A DNA stretch of 38,366 nt from Singulisphaera sp. (GCA_027451445.1 DAIDJG010000002.1:1-38366), one strand, 5' to 3'. Numbered from the stretch's first letter, positions 7,757-16,633 are shown. Notes: a model not told the origin generated them from the letters alone. Translations and numbers: made by a program.

Positions 7757-9193
7757 ATGTCACCCAAAAACTCAATTCTCAAGACCAGCTTGTCTGCGCT
7801 GGGGGTAATTGGATTCGCCGTGTGTGGTCTCGCTGACCCGCCGGTTCCTCCTCCGGCCGAACAAGCTCCGAACGCAGCACCGGCAACGCAGCAGCCTGCG
7901 GACGCGGTGCTCCTGTTGTCCGACGGCAGGGTCCTTCAGGGGAAGGTCTCGCTGGATTCCAAGGGGTATATGCTCAAGCAGAAGGGAAACGCGTTGCCGG
8001 TGAAGCGGGAGACTGTGCAGGGCGTTTTTCCCACGTTGCAAGAGGCATACGAGTTCCTGGCGGAACGAGCCCCCGCGAATGATCCAGACGAACAGCTCAA
8101 GCTGGCGCGATGGTGTTTGACAAATCAACTGAAAGAGCACGCCAAGTTCCATCTCGAACAGGTGGTGGCGCTGAGCCCGAAGTATTCGCCCGCGAAACAA
8201 ATGCTTGAAGCGATCTCGTTCTTCGAAGAGCGGGCCGCGCTGCGTGATCCCGACGTGTCACGAACCGCGGCGGTGGTCCCGGCCGATGCGCCGGGTGAGC
8301 TCAAGCTCGAAGCGCGCGAACTTCAAGGGCGTCCGAAGCTCGAGCGGTACGCGAGCGGCGGTCCCCTGCGGATCTTCGATTTGCCACCGGCCCTCGCGAC
8401 CAAGCGTGCCGAGGAGTTCGCGAATTACGTTCAGCCGGTGCTCCAGTCACGTTGCGCAGGCTGTCATAACGAGAAGTACACGGGCGAGTTCCAGCTCATT
8501 CAGTTCAAGAACAAACGCGACCACTCCGCGGCCGCGTACCGATTCAATCTGGACGCCACATTGCGTTTGATCGATCTCGAGAACCCATCGAAGAGTGAGC
8601 TGCTGTCGAGCGGGTTGCGGCCGCATGGGAAAGGATCCAACAAGCGACCGATTTTCCTGGGCTCGAACGATCAGCAATACCAGGTCCTGCTGACGTGGGT
8701 CGAACGACTCAAGGGCAAAGGCGCCCGCGTTGGCGCTCCTGCGGCGGCGGTTCGCACGGCTGGCGCCGCAGGCGAGGAGGAGGAGTTCGCGGCCGATCGG
8801 GGCAATCGTAACTTCGTCGTCGCGGATGAGACCCCGATGATGAAGCGCCCCGGCCAACCGAGCGTGCTGAGCGGCGGACCCCAGCAAATCCCACCGCGAC
8901 GATTCGTTCCCGGCCAGGGGCTCGTGCCCGATGCCAACCCAGCGGACTCCGACGAGTTTCCCGTCCCGTTCGCGGCTGGGGGCGCGGGTCCCAAGATGAA
9001 GGTGCCCCCGAGCAGTCCAGCGACCGCGACCGCACCGCCTAGTGAACTGCCCTCACTCCCCGAGAGCACGGCGATTCCCCCGCCCTCGGCAGACAAACCA
9101 AGCGTTGACACCGCGAAAACCCCTCGCAAACCGGTCAAGCTTGACGACAGCATGCTGCAACGGGTCCTCCAAAACCGGAATTCGCAGCGTTGA
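7757..9193 (+). CDS. Secreted protein with a single c-type heme motif, planctomycete type
   Basis: The 478-residue protein has a signal peptide (residues 1-25). A Pro/Ala-rich linker follows, then a domain containing VLLLSDGRVLQGKVSLDSKGY (51-71) and a helical, TPR-like stretch (about 95-160). One CAGCH motif sits at 233-237 inside FANYVQPVLQSRCAGCHNEKYTG, the typical context of planctomycete cytochrome-like domains. The final 150 residues are Pro/Gly-rich and probably disordered. Heme would be attached outside the cytoplasm. No enzymatic domain was recognised, so a redox role is inference. A strong terminator follows the gene. Confidence 0.8.
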   Translation: MSPKNSILKTSLSALGVIGFAVCGLADPPVPPPAEQAPNAAPATQQPADAVLLLSDGRVLQGKVSLDSKGYMLKQKGNALPVKRETVQGVFPTLQEAYEFLAERAPANDPDEQLKLARWCLTNQLKEHAKFHLEQVVALSPKYSPAKQMLEAISFFEERAALRDPDVSRTAAVVPADAPGELKLEARELQGRPKLERYASGGPLRIFDLPPALATKRAEEFANYVQPVLQSRCAGCHNEKYTGEFQLIQFKNKRDHSAAAYRFNLDATLRLIDLENPSKSELLSSGLRPHGKGSNKRPIFLGSNDQQYQVLLTWVERLKGKGARVGAPAAAVRTAGAAGEEEEFAADRGNRNFVVADETPMMKRPGQPSVLSGGPQQIPPRRFVPGQGLVPDANPADSDEFPVPFAAGGAGPKMKVPPSSPATATAPPSELPSLPESTAIPPPSADKPSVDTAKTPRKPVKLDDSMLQRVLQNRNSQR

Positions 9194-9226
9194 CGCGAAA
9201 GGGCGCTCTCACCGCAGGGTCTCGCA

Positions 9227-9256
9227 CGGGGTGAGGTTGAACCTCACCCCGTTTTT
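9227..9256 (+). terminator. Rho-independent terminator
   Basis: An 11-bp perfect GC-rich stem (9227-9237 with 9241-9251) closes a three-base TGA loop and is followed by TTTTT (9252-9256). It lies 33 bases after the stop of the CxxCH-protein gene and just before the convergent end of the HisA-like gene. Confidence 0.9.
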
Positions 9257-9279
9257 CGCGCGCAGATCTGAGAATTGAC

Positions 9280-10059
9280 TCAGGCCGAGTGGTCCAAGGC
9301 GCGTCCGTCAAAGACCTTGATGCGACCGTCGTGCAGCGCCGAGCCAAGCAACACCGCCGACGCCCCGGCCCTCGCGACGGCTTTCAGTTCCTCCGCTCGT
9401 CCGATCCCGCCGCCGACGCTGACTTCGAGTTGGGGCTGCTCCGCCCGGAGTTCCGAAACGAGAGGCAATGTGCCCAATCCCTGGCCGGAGCCCACGCGCG
9501 CGAGGTCGAGCAAGAGGATCCGTTCGACACCCCACTCGATCCCCTCTTCGGCGATATCGGCTGGGCTGCTCGTCACCCAACCTGCACCCGGCGCAACGAT
9601 CGGGACACCGTTCTTGAGGTCGAGGCTAAAGACGACTCTGGACGGTCCCGCTTCCCTCAACACCGCACGTAACGCGGCAGGCCCGTCCAGTGACTCCAGT
9701 CCGGCAACGATCGTCGATACACCTGCGTCGAGAAGTGATACCACGCTTCGCTCGTCACGGATTCCAGCGTCGACCCACAAGTCCAAACCAAGGGCGACCA
9801 TCGCCCGGTAAACGTCCCAATCTGGTGCGGCTCCGTGAATGGCGTCGAGGTCAGCGAGATAAACGCTCTGCACACCGAGCCTCTCACGGAATGCGTTTGC
9901 GAGGGCAACCGGATCGGATCCCGGATGCAGGACGCTACGCACGGGCTCATAATGGGCGCGGTTACCGCCTTGGGCATGGACGGCTTGCCCCCCTCTCAAG
10001 TCGATCACCGGTACAACGATAAGTGGAAACGGCTCACGAGTCGGCGTGCGAATGATCAC
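9280..10059 (-). CDS. HisA-like TIM-barrel protein of the H4MPT-associated type
   Basis: A 259-residue (beta/alpha)8 protein related to HisA. It keeps VPVIDLRGGQAVHA near the N-terminus, the mid-barrel SLDLKNG segment and the phosphate-binding loops SVGGGIG and AVLLGSALHDG, so both HisA-type catalytic aspartates appear present. No histidine genes are nearby. The gene is divergent from MfnD/F/E-like genes, and HisA-related proteins are known members of bacterial and archaeal H4MPT gene sets, so a cofactor-biosynthesis role is more likely than histidine synthesis. The only good start is the GTG at 10059, whose codons overlap the start of the divergent ATP-grasp gene. True HisA cannot be excluded. 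Confidence 0.75.
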   Translation of the reverse strand: MIIRTPTREPFPLIVVPVIDLRGGQAVHAQGGNRAHYEPVRSVLHPGSDPVALANAFRERLGVQSVYLADLDAIHGAAPDWDVYRAMVALGLDLWVDAGIRDERSVVSLLDAGVSTIVAGLESLDGPAALRAVLREAGPSRVVFSLDLKNGVPIVAPGAGWVTSSPADIAEEGIEWGVERILLLDLARVGSGQGLGTLPLVSELRAEQPQLEVSVGGGIGRAEELKAVARAGASAVLLGSALHDGRIKVFDGRALDHSA

Positions 10060-11083
10060 AGTCCTTATTCATGAATGGGTTACCGGTGGCGGGCTAGCGG
10101 GCATGCCCTTACCGGCGTCATGGGCCGCCGAAGGCGGCGCGATGAGGCGCACCCTGGTGCGAGAGTTCAGTGCCCTTGCCGATACGCGTGTCATCGTGAT
10201 GCTCGATCCGCAAATCGTGGATTATGAAGGCGCTTGGACTGTGGTACCTGTCGGCCCTGGCGAGGAGTTGAGCATCTTCGAGTCGCTCGCGTCCCAGGCC
10301 GATTATACGCTGGTCATCGCTCCGGAGACCGATGGAATCCTCGCTGCGCGCGCTCGCGTCCTGGAGCGATGTCAAACCATCAGCCTGGGATCAACTCCGG
10401 AGGCGGTCGAGCTGTCTGCGGACAAAATGCGCATGGGAACCTTCCTTGCGTCCCGAGGAATCTCGACGCCCCATTGCCGGCTTGTCGACCCCGCCACGGG
10501 ATTGCCCGATGATTTCGCCTATCCTGCCGTGCTCAAGCCGCGCGATGGCGCGGGTTCGGTTCACACGTACTTGATTGAGTCTCCCAATTCGATCCCCGAC
10601 GACGCGAAATCTCGAGGGCACGCGATTTTACAACCCCTGGAACCGGGGCTGCCGATGAGCGCAAGCTTCCTGGTGGGCACGCGTTCCACGAAATTGCTCG
10701 GAGTTGGGAGGCAGGACATCGTGTGCGAAGACGGTCGTTTCGTCTATCAAGGGGGCACGATCCCCGCGCCTCGTGATTGGCTCGCGACCGAAGTTTGGCA
10801 CGCTCTGGAGGCGGTCGCCGGACTCCGCGGCTTTGTCGGAGTCGATTTTGTGTACAACGAAGCCGATCGCCGGGCTTGCGTGCTCGAAATCAATCCCAGA
10901 CCGACCACTTCGATCGTCGGTCTGGAACGACTCTTGCCGGCGGGTATGATAGCCCGATCCTGGTTGGAGCTGGTGACGGGCAACGGCGGGGAGAAATGCG
11001 GGGACATGGCAAAGATCGTCCACGCGCAGGATCCGGTTTCCTTTCACGCCGATGGCATGTTCCGCACCACGAAGAGGGCATGA
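10052..11083 (+). CDS. ATP-grasp ligase, tyramine-glutamate ligase (MfnD)-like
   Basis: A 343-residue ATP-grasp protein. It starts MITVLIHEWVTGGGLAG and has the central nucleotide-binding segment (SADKMRMGTFLASRGIS, then YPAVLKPRDGAGS). The C-terminal metal/ATP motif is GVDFVYNEADRR..LEINPRPTTS. MfnD joins glutamate to tyramine in methanofuran assembly, and bacterial methylofuran needs an equivalent step. The assignment rests on family resemblance and on coupling to MfnF- and MfnE-like genes. The start may be GTG 10046 or ATG 10052; neither has a clear Shine-Dalgarno. It overlaps the next gene by ATGA, so translation is probably coupled. Confidence 0.78.
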   Translation: MITVLIHEWVTGGGLAGMPLPASWAAEGGAMRRTLVREFSALADTRVIVMLDPQIVDYEGAWTVVPVGPGEELSIFESLASQADYTLVIAPETDGILAARARVLERCQTISLGSTPEAVELSADKMRMGTFLASRGISTPHCRLVDPATGLPDDFAYPAVLKPRDGAGSVHTYLIESPNSIPDDAKSRGHAILQPLEPGLPMSASFLVGTRSTKLLGVGRQDIVCEDGRFVYQGGTIPAPRDWLATEVWHALEAVAGLRGFVGVDFVYNEADRRACVLEINPRPTTSIVGLERLLPAGMIARSWLELVTGNGGEKCGDMAKIVHAQDPVSFHADGMFRTTKRA

Positions 11084-12105
11084 TGGCGACGACGACATGG
11101 TTAGCACTCGACGTCGGCGGGGCCAACATCAAGTCCGCGCATTCCAGCGGCCAGGCGCGAACGCTTCCGTTCGAGCTTTGGAAACGGCCCGAGGAACTGG
11201 CTTCTGTGCTGCACTCGCTCGCCGCAACCTTTCCGGACTACGAGCGACTCGCGCTCACGATGACTGCGGAACTGTGCGATTGCTATCCCACCAAGACCGT
11301 CGGGGTCAACTCCGTCCTCGACGCCGTGAAGGCAGCCTGCGATGAAAAGCCCACGCAGGTCTGGGGTGTCGACGGCCGATTTCACTCCGTGACCGCTGTG
11401 CGAGAACAACCCGGCCTCGCCGCGGCGGCGAACTGGGTAGCGCTAGCGACACTCGCTGCGCGGTTGGTTCCGGAGGGAGGCGGGATCCTGATCGACATCG
11501 GTACGACGACGACGGACCTGATCCCTTTGAGAGACGGCCATCCGATCGCGCGCGGTCGGAGCGACACGGAGCGATTGCAGAACGGCGAGCTCGTTTATGC
11601 GGGAGTGCGGCGGACGCCCGTGTGTGCGTTGGCCACGGAGTTGCCGCTTCGCGGCGTGATGACCGGATTAGCAGCCGAGCTGTTCGCCTCGACGCTGGAT
11701 GTTTACTTGATGCTGGGCGAGACACCATCCGATCCCAAGGACTTCTCGACCGCAGACGGCCGTCCCGCGACGGCGGACGCTGCGCGCGACCGACTTGCGC
11801 GTATGGTGGGCGCGGATCGCGAAGGGTTCACTTCGGAGGACGCCTTCCAGTTCGCCACTGCCGCCGATGATGCGCTCGTCGTGCGGCTCGACGCAGCCGC
11901 GCGTCGCGCGTGCCGCGCGGTCGCGGTTCATCCACTCGCGGCGATCGTGGCGGGTTCCGGCGACTTTCTCGCCCGTCGACTCGCACAGCGCTTGATTCCG
12001 CCAGGCGGCCGGATTATCAGTCTGCAAGACGCCTGGGGAAAAGTCGCTTCGAGTGCGGGTTGCGCCCATGCCCTCGTCCTGCTCGCGCAAGAGGCCTTCG
12101 ATTGA
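11083..12105 (+). CDS. MfnF-like H4MPT-linked C1-pathway protein (hydantoinase/kinase-like fold)
   Basis: About 340 residues with an actin-like ATPase fold. The N-terminal phosphate-1 loop is LALDVGGANIKSAH, the family-specific segment LTMTAELCDCYPTKTVGV follows (about 60-77), and the second phosphate loop is GGGILIDIGTTTTDLIPL. This is the family of archaeal MfnF, which couples the furan amine phosphate to the glutamyl-tyramine unit of methanofuran; bacterial members are annotated as H4MPT-linked C1 transfer proteins. The ATG at 11083 is preferred, with AGAGGG four bases before it; an ATG directly upstream at 11080 is equally in frame. The much longer in-frame extension to 10777 lies inside the ATP-grasp gene and is rejected. 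Confidence 0.83.
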   Translation: MATTTWLALDVGGANIKSAHSSGQARTLPFELWKRPEELASVLHSLAATFPDYERLALTMTAELCDCYPTKTVGVNSVLDAVKAACDEKPTQVWGVDGRFHSVTAVREQPGLAAAANWVALATLAARLVPEGGGILIDIGTTTTDLIPLRDGHPIARGRSDTERLQNGELVYAGVRRTPVCALATELPLRGVMTGLAAELFASTLDVYLMLGETPSDPKDFSTADGRPATADAARDRLARMVGADREGFTSEDAFQFATAADDALVVRLDAAARRACRAVAVHPLAAIVAGSGDFLARRLAQRLIPPGGRIISLQDAWGKVASSAGCAHALVLLAQEAFD

Positions 12106-12785
12106 TGTCCGACACCGTCGTCATCAAGGTCGGGGGAAGCCTGCTCGACTGGTCCAAGCTGCCCGTCACCTTGAGTGAATACCTACGCAAACGGGCTCAC
12201 GAGCGCCTGCTTCTGATCGTGGGCGGCGGCGCCATTGTGGACGTGATTCGAACGCTCGATCGCGCCCACCAACTGGGTGAAGAACGTTCTCATGAGTTGG
12301 CACTCCACGCACTCGACCTGACAGCGCAAGTGCTGATCACCTTGATCCCGGGACTCTGTGTGATCGACGATCCCGAAGAACGAACCCGCGCGTGGGAGCG
12401 CGATCTCATCCCAATCTTAGCGCCTCGTCGCTTCCTCGAACGGGATGAGCGATCGTCGCCCGATCCTCTCGCGCATTCCTGGAACGTCACCTCGGACGCG
12501 ATCGCCGCGCGAGTCGCCGAACGAATTGGCGCCAAGGAACTCGTACTGCTGAAAAGCACGCCGATACCCGACGGTGACCCCGTACGTTGTGGTGTTGTGG
12601 ATCCCGCGTTTTTCGACACGGCGCGAGCGCTCGATCGGGTCTTCTACCTCAACCTGCGCGATCCGCTGCCGATGCCCATGCGACTCTCGCGGTCTCTTGA
12701 CGACCACGGCGCGACTGAAAGAGAATCGACGCCAGCTCAAGCGGCAATCCACACACTTCCGGGCCCCGAGGACCCCTTGTCATGA
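12105..12785 (+). CDS. Amino-acid-kinase-family protein, MfnE-like
   Basis: A 226-residue kinase of the aspartokinase/acetylglutamate-kinase fold. It begins VVIKVGGSLLDWSKLP and has a second nucleotide loop LLIVGGGAIVDVIR and the distal segment AERIGAKELVLLKSTPIPDG. Archaeal MfnE phosphorylates the aminomethyl-furan precursor of methanofuran. Location directly after the MfnF-like gene (stop and start share one base, TGATG) supports the same job in methylofuran synthesis. It is short for a lysine-sensitive aspartokinase and lacks ACT domains. It overlaps the following gene by four bases. Confidence 0.82.
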   Translation: MSDTVVIKVGGSLLDWSKLPVTLSEYLRKRAHERLLLIVGGGAIVDVIRTLDRAHQLGEERSHELALHALDLTAQVLITLIPGLCVIDDPEERTRAWERDLIPILAPRRFLERDERSSPDPLAHSWNVTSDAIAARVAERIGAKELVLLKSTPIPDGDPVRCGVVDPAFFDTARALDRVFYLNLRDPLPMPMRLSRSLDDHGATERESTPAQAAIHTLPGPEDPLS

Positions 12786-13090
12786 GTCAGCCGGCGCTCG
12801 TACCTCTGGATCGTCCGGACGTGTCACCCAGGCCGATTTCGCCTCGACTCCGAACCCAGCTCGTCTACTTCACCAGCCCGTCCGGAACGTCGGGAGTGCC
12901 TCATCTGAAGGAGGACGAATACTGGTTCGCTGCGCAGGAGGTCGCCACCTGGCTCGACGACGGCGTGTTCCATCTCGTCTCACCGCTGGACACGGCGAAC
13001 ATGACCGAGGTCGAACTCACCGAGGAACAAGAAGCGCTTTTGAACTGGCTCAAAGCGCAACGCGTCCAGCATGTGCGGGTCGTCGACTAG
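12782..13090 (+). CDS. Conserved-looking small protein coupled to the methanofuran gene block
   Basis: The 102-residue protein is not recognised. It is soluble with no signal peptide or cysteines. An N-terminal basic Pro-rich stretch (1-25) precedes a compact region with LVYFTSPSGTSG, EDEYWFAAQEVATWLDDGVFHLVSPLD and an acidic helix (VELTEEQEALLNWLKAQ). Its ATG overlaps the stop of the MfnE-like gene (ATGA), so it is translated as the last cistron of the four-gene run. That context suggests a role with the cofactor pathway or its enzymes, but no function can be assigned. Confidence 0.8.
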   Translation: MSQPALVPLDRPDVSPRPISPRLRTQLVYFTSPSGTSGVPHLKEDEYWFAAQEVATWLDDGVFHLVSPLDTANMTEVELTEEQEALLNWLKAQRVQHVRVVD

Positions 13091-13192
13091 CGAAGCGCCC
13101 GTTGACTTCCGCGGCGCTTCACCCCTCGTCCCGACATCATACCCAGTGCGGCTGGGCGTTCTCAGAGGCCACCAAGTGTGGAGCTACCCAAC

Positions 13193-13228
13193 AAAAATCG
13201 GGTGGGGGACAAAAGCTGTCCCCCATCC
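13193..13228 (-). terminator. Rho-independent terminator of the FKBP gene
   Basis: A stem of about 9-12 bp pairs GGGGGACA (13204-13211) with TGTCCCCC (13217-13224) around a five-base loop, extended outward by a few weaker pairs. On the minus strand it is followed by ATTTTTG (13192-13198). It lies about 27 bases after the FKBP stop codon. The convergent small gene on the plus strand may also be stopped by the stem. Confidence 0.8.
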
Positions 13229-13254
13229 GAAAAGTGTTCAACTCGCCGCTTTGG

Positions 13255-13941
13255 TCATTTCACCTTGAGCAATTCGACCTCAAAGATCAGCGTCGCGTTC
13301 GGGCCGATCTTGCTGCCCGGTTGTGGCCGTTCGCCGTAGGCAAGCTTGCTCGGAATCACGAACTGATACTTCGCGCCTTCCTTCATCAGTTGCAGTCCCT
13401 CGGTCCAGCCGGGGATGACGCGATTGACCGGGAACTCGGTCGGCTCTCCGCGCCGGTAGGAGCTGTCGAATTCGGTACCGTCGATGAGCGTGCCCTTGTA
13501 GTGGACCGAAACCGTGTCCGTCGCAGTGGGCGTCCGGCCGGTCCCTTCTTTGAGGACCTTGTATTGAAGGCCGCTTGCCGTCGTCTTCACACCGGGCTTG
13601 GTCTTGTTCTCGGCCAGGTAGTCGGTTTCCGCCTTGAATTTCTGGGCGAGCAGATCCTCTTCAAACGCCTTGAGGACGTCGCGCAACTGCGCTTCGGTGA
13701 ACTGTCCCTTGCCGGCCAGTCCCTCTTGGATTCCTTTGACGAGGAGATCCGCGTCGAGCTTGACCGGATTTCTCTTCAGGCTCTCGCCGATGTTTTGCCC
13801 GATCGCGTAGCTCGCCTTTTGCTGAATGTCCTTCAGCTCAGAGGCCGGCGCAGCCTTGGGCGTTTCCTTCTTCTCCTCCTGGGCCAGCGTCGAGGCGGCG
13901 ACCAACCCCAGACCCGCCACGACTGCCATCACATATTTCAT
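13255..13941 (-). CDS. Secreted FKBP-type peptidyl-prolyl cis-trans isomerase
   Basis: This 228-residue protein has a signal peptide ([21 protein letters not shown]). An N-terminal FKBP dimerisation-like helical domain follows (about 35-110, [20 protein letters not shown]), then a C-terminal FKBP domain (about 120-228) with [48 protein letters not shown] and [16 protein letters not shown]. It should catalyse proline isomerisation during folding of exported proteins, like FkpA or Mip. The ATG at 13941 is chosen because AGGA lies seven bases before it and the signal peptide begins there; the open frame extends further but without family sequence. Confidence 0.93.
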   Translation of the reverse strand: MKYVMAVVAGLGLVAASTLAQEEKKETPKAAPASELKDIQQKASYAIGQNIGESLKRNPVKLDADLLVKGIQEGLAGKGQFTEAQLRDVLKAFEEDLLAQKFKAETDYLAENKTKPGVKTTASGLQYKVLKEGTGRTPTATDTVSVHYKGTLIDGTEFDSSYRRGEPTEFPVNRVIPGWTEGLQLMKEGAKYQFVIPSKLAYGERPQPGSKIGPNATLIFEVELLKVK

Positions 13942-14109
13942 CCGCTGTTCCTGTGTGTAGGTTCTGACGCGACCACGCCGCGGGCTCCGACCAGCAGCGA
14001 AACCTTTATTATAAACGATTTCCTCGAACCGCGGAAGCCAGTCGGAGTCGCTTTTCGATACGTCGTACTCATTCGCATGAGGCGGCACGTTATGCGCGGA
14101 CACATAGAT

Positions 14110-15228
14110 TCAAAAAGTAAGGACACGATCGCGCGCGGCGACATCCCACACCGCGACGATGTCTCCGTCCTCGATCACATACGCCCGGCGGTGCAACGCG
14201 CAGGTCGGGCAGATATGACTGGGGAAGGCCAGGAAGGGAGTCCCGGGAGGACAACTCTCGGCACGAGAGGTTTCGACAACGAGATGCTCTTCACTCTGTT
14301 TGCCGATTTGGGCATCGGGCAGTTCGGGGAGGGTCACGCGCGAACCAGCCGGGGGATCGGCGGCCACGGCTTTGTGGCCGAGGTCCAGACAAAGGCTACC
14401 CGGCCGGGGGCGGCTGATCACTCGCGTGAGCAAAGCCGCGGCGGGAATGAACGGGAGATCGGGGAAGCGTGAGGCGTAACTCGTATCCTGGAGCGTGCAC
14501 GTACCGGGCGAACACTCAACGCCAGGGACGTTGAGCGTCGCATGGATCGGAAACGTCGGGGTCCCGCCCATAACGAGCCGAGGGACGGGAAGCCCCCGAG
14601 ACAGCAATCGATCGCGGAACTGCAGCGTAGCCGCGATGCCGGCGTCCGCACGTTGCCGGCGCACTTCCAGATCCGTGTCGTGAACGTGGCCGTCATAGCC
14701 TGAGAGGCCATAAAACGTCAGATTCGGCAGCTTCGCCACGAGTTCAGCCAGGGCCACCGCCGAGTCGTCAGGCGCGATGCCCGTTCGTCCCATGCCGACT
14801 TCGAGATCGATCAAAACGGGTACCGGCGACTCGATCCCCTCCAGGGCCTCGGATAGCGCCCGTGCCGGCCCGGGGTCGTCGACCAGGGCGCGAAATACCG
14901 TTTTCGGGTAAGCGCGCACGAGCCGGCCGAAGCGCTCAATGTTCGGGCCAACCAACGGGTACGCAAGCAGGACGTCCTTTCCGCCCGCCTCCGCCGTCAT
15001 CTCGGCTTCGGCGATCGTCGCGCATTTATGTTTATGAATACCGTACTCCTCGCACAAGGCGACAAGCTGCGGCATCTTATGAGTCTTGACATGCGGGCGG
15101 AGTCGATCTGGGCCCCCGGCCATCTCGATCATCGCAACAATGTTCCGCCGCACGAGCGAACGGAAGACGAGCAGCGACGGGCTCAGCAGTGCCGACGGGT
15201 CATTCAAGCGATACACGGGGTCCAACAT
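14110..15228 (-). CDS. D-threonine aldolase / D-serine dehydratase-like PLP enzyme
   Basis: A 372-residue fold-type III PLP enzyme. The alanine-racemase-like barrel has RPHVKTHK, with the PLP lysine at residue 48. The C-terminal domain has the metal ligand pair in SHICPTCA. These enzymes cleave D-3-hydroxy-amino acids or dehydrate D-serine using PLP and a divalent metal. The ATG at 15228 follows GCGAGG at short spacing; an upstream TTG at 15267 would overlap the M20 stop and is less likely. It lies 35 bases after the M20 amidohydrolase, so the two are probably co-transcribed. Substrate is uncertain. Confidence 0.87.
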   Translation of the reverse strand: MLDPVYRLNDPSALLSPSLLVFRSLVRRNIVAMIEMAGGPDRLRPHVKTHKMPQLVALCEEYGIHKHKCATIAEAEMTAEAGGKDVLLAYPLVGPNIERFGRLVRAYPKTVFRALVDDPGPARALSEALEGIESPVPVLIDLEVGMGRTGIAPDDSAVALAELVAKLPNLTFYGLSGYDGHVHDTDLEVRRQRADAGIAATLQFRDRLLSRGLPVPRLVMGGTPTFPIHATLNVPGVECSPGTCTLQDTSYASRFPDLPFIPAAALLTRVISRPRPGSLCLDLGHKAVAADPPAGSRVTLPELPDAQIGKQSEEHLVVETSRAESCPPGTPFLAFPSHICPTCALHRRAYVIEDGDIVAVWDVAARDRVLTF

Positions 15229-15263
15229 CGCGCGCCTCGCGAAAAAGGGCGGTTTGTGTGAAG

Positions 15264-16571
15264 TCAAGGACGCGGCGGTAACAGCTCGCGGACCGCCGCG
15301 GTCATCGCGCGGATACCGGTGCGGAGGCTCGGCACGGGCTCCGGATAGTAGAGGGCCGAATGCAATGAGGGCAATCCCTTCCCCTTAGTTTCCGCCATGC
15401 GTTCCGGTGCGATTGTGCCTAACCGAAACATGAAGATCGGTACGCCCCCCTGGCTGTACATCCCGAAGTCCTCCGCCCCCATCACTGGCTCGACTTCCTT
15501 GATGTTGGAAGCACCAAGCTCCTTTTCGAGTCCGGGCACGACACGGGCAACGAGGCTCGGCGTGTTGATCGTGGGCGGCGTTCCATCATGCACCGTCACC
15601 GTGGGTTCCGGCGCGTGATGCGCCTTGGCGAGCCCCGACACCCGGCGCTTGATTCCTTCGACGAGTTGGTCACGCACGTCTTCGCTGTACGCGCGAATGG
15701 TCAACTGGAGCTTCACCTCATCCGAGATGATGTTGTGCTTGGTACCGCCATGGATCGCACCGACCGTCACGACGGCAGGATGCACGGGGTCAACCTCGCG
15801 GCTCACGATCGTTTGGAAATCGAGAATCGCGAGCGCAGCGAGGACGATCGGATCCACCGTCGTATGAGGCGCCGCACCATGCCCCCCCTTCCCCTTGATG
15901 GTCACGTCGACCGAGTTCGAACCGGCGAGGGCCGGCCCTGAGGTGTAGGCGATTGTACCTGCCGCCCCGTCGTTCAAAACGTGAAGCGCCAGTGCAAAGT
16001 CCGGCTTGGGGAATCGCGTGTAAAGGCCGTCTTTGAGCATCTCCTTCGCCCCACCGATCATCTCCTCAGCAGGCTGACCGATGAAGACGGCGGTCCCCGA
16101 CCAGCGATCCTTGTGCTGAATCAACCAGCGCGCTGTGCCGACCAAGCACGTCATGTGCATGTCGTGGCCACAGGCGTGCATCACACCGACCTCTTTGCCG
16201 GCGGGATCTTTTCCTTTAGCGCGGCTCGCGTACGGGAGGCCTGTCTCCTCGACCACGGGCAGAGCGTCGAGATCGGTCCGGACCAAGACTGTTGGGCCTG
16301 CACCGTTCTTGAAGACCCCTACGACCCCGAGTTTCCCCACGCCGGTTGTCACCGTCGCGCCGGCTTTCCGCAATTCGTCAGCGATGCGCTTGGCGGTCTC
16401 GAATTCCTGATTGGACAACTCGGGGTGACTGTGCAAGTGTTTGTAAAGGCCGATGAGATCGTCCTGGTTGGCCGAGAACCACGCGTCATCATCCTTTGGC
16501 ACTTGGCCGTAGCTCAACGGAGCGCAAAGGAGGACGAGCGGAAGGAGAAGAGCCACGTGGACTCGGGGCAT
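15264..16571 (-). CDS. Secreted M20 amidohydrolase (N-acyl-amino-acid/hippurate hydrolase-like)
   Basis: About 435 residues: a signal peptide (MPRVHVALLLPLVLLCAPLSYG) and an M20D amidohydrolase. The metal-binding motifs are MHACGHDMH, GQPAEEMIGGAKEML and PVMGAEDFGMYS, and the dimerisation-domain histidine motif is HGGTKHNIISDEV. It should release amino acids from N-acyl or peptide-like substrates outside the cytoplasm. I chose the ATG at 16571. The frame stays open upstream, but that sequence comes from a noncoding 21-bp tandem repeat and is unlike the family. It probably forms an operon with the D-threonine aldolase-like gene downstream. Confidence 0.9.
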   Translation of the reverse strand: MPRVHVALLLPLVLLCAPLSYGQVPKDDDAWFSANQDDLIGLYKHLHSHPELSNQEFETAKRIADELRKAGATVTTGVGKLGVVGVFKNGAGPTVLVRTDLDALPVVEETGLPYASRAKGKDPAGKEVGVMHACGHDMHMTCLVGTARWLIQHKDRWSGTAVFIGQPAEEMIGGAKEMLKDGLYTRFPKPDFALALHVLNDGAAGTIAYTSGPALAGSNSVDVTIKGKGGHGAAPHTTVDPIVLAALAILDFQTIVSREVDPVHPAVVTVGAIHGGTKHNIISDEVKLQLTIRAYSEDVRDQLVEGIKRRVSGLAKAHHAPEPTVTVHDGTPPTINTPSLVARVVPGLEKELGASNIKEVEPVMGAEDFGMYSQGGVPIFMFRLGTIAPERMAETKGKGLPSLHSALYYPEPVPSLRTGIRAMTAAVRELLPPRP

Positions 16572-16633
16572 GACGGAGCTCCAGGGATGGAGGGGTTGCG
16601 GAGGGAAGTTATGGTAAGGGAGAGGTGGGAAGA

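Noticed and set aside
9280-10059. Histidine biosynthesis gene hisA
   Set aside because: The fold fits, but there are no other his genes and the divergent partners are methanofuran-type genes, so I call it HisA-like rather than hisA.
10777-11082. N-terminal extension of the MfnF-like protein
   Set aside because: It lies entirely inside the ATP-grasp gene in another frame and is Arg-rich; the family N-terminus starts at 11083.
12574-14472. 632-codon plus-strand ORF
   Set aside because: It crosses the MfnE-like gene, the 102-residue gene, a terminator and the opposite strand of two well-supported genes. It is a GC-rich shadow.
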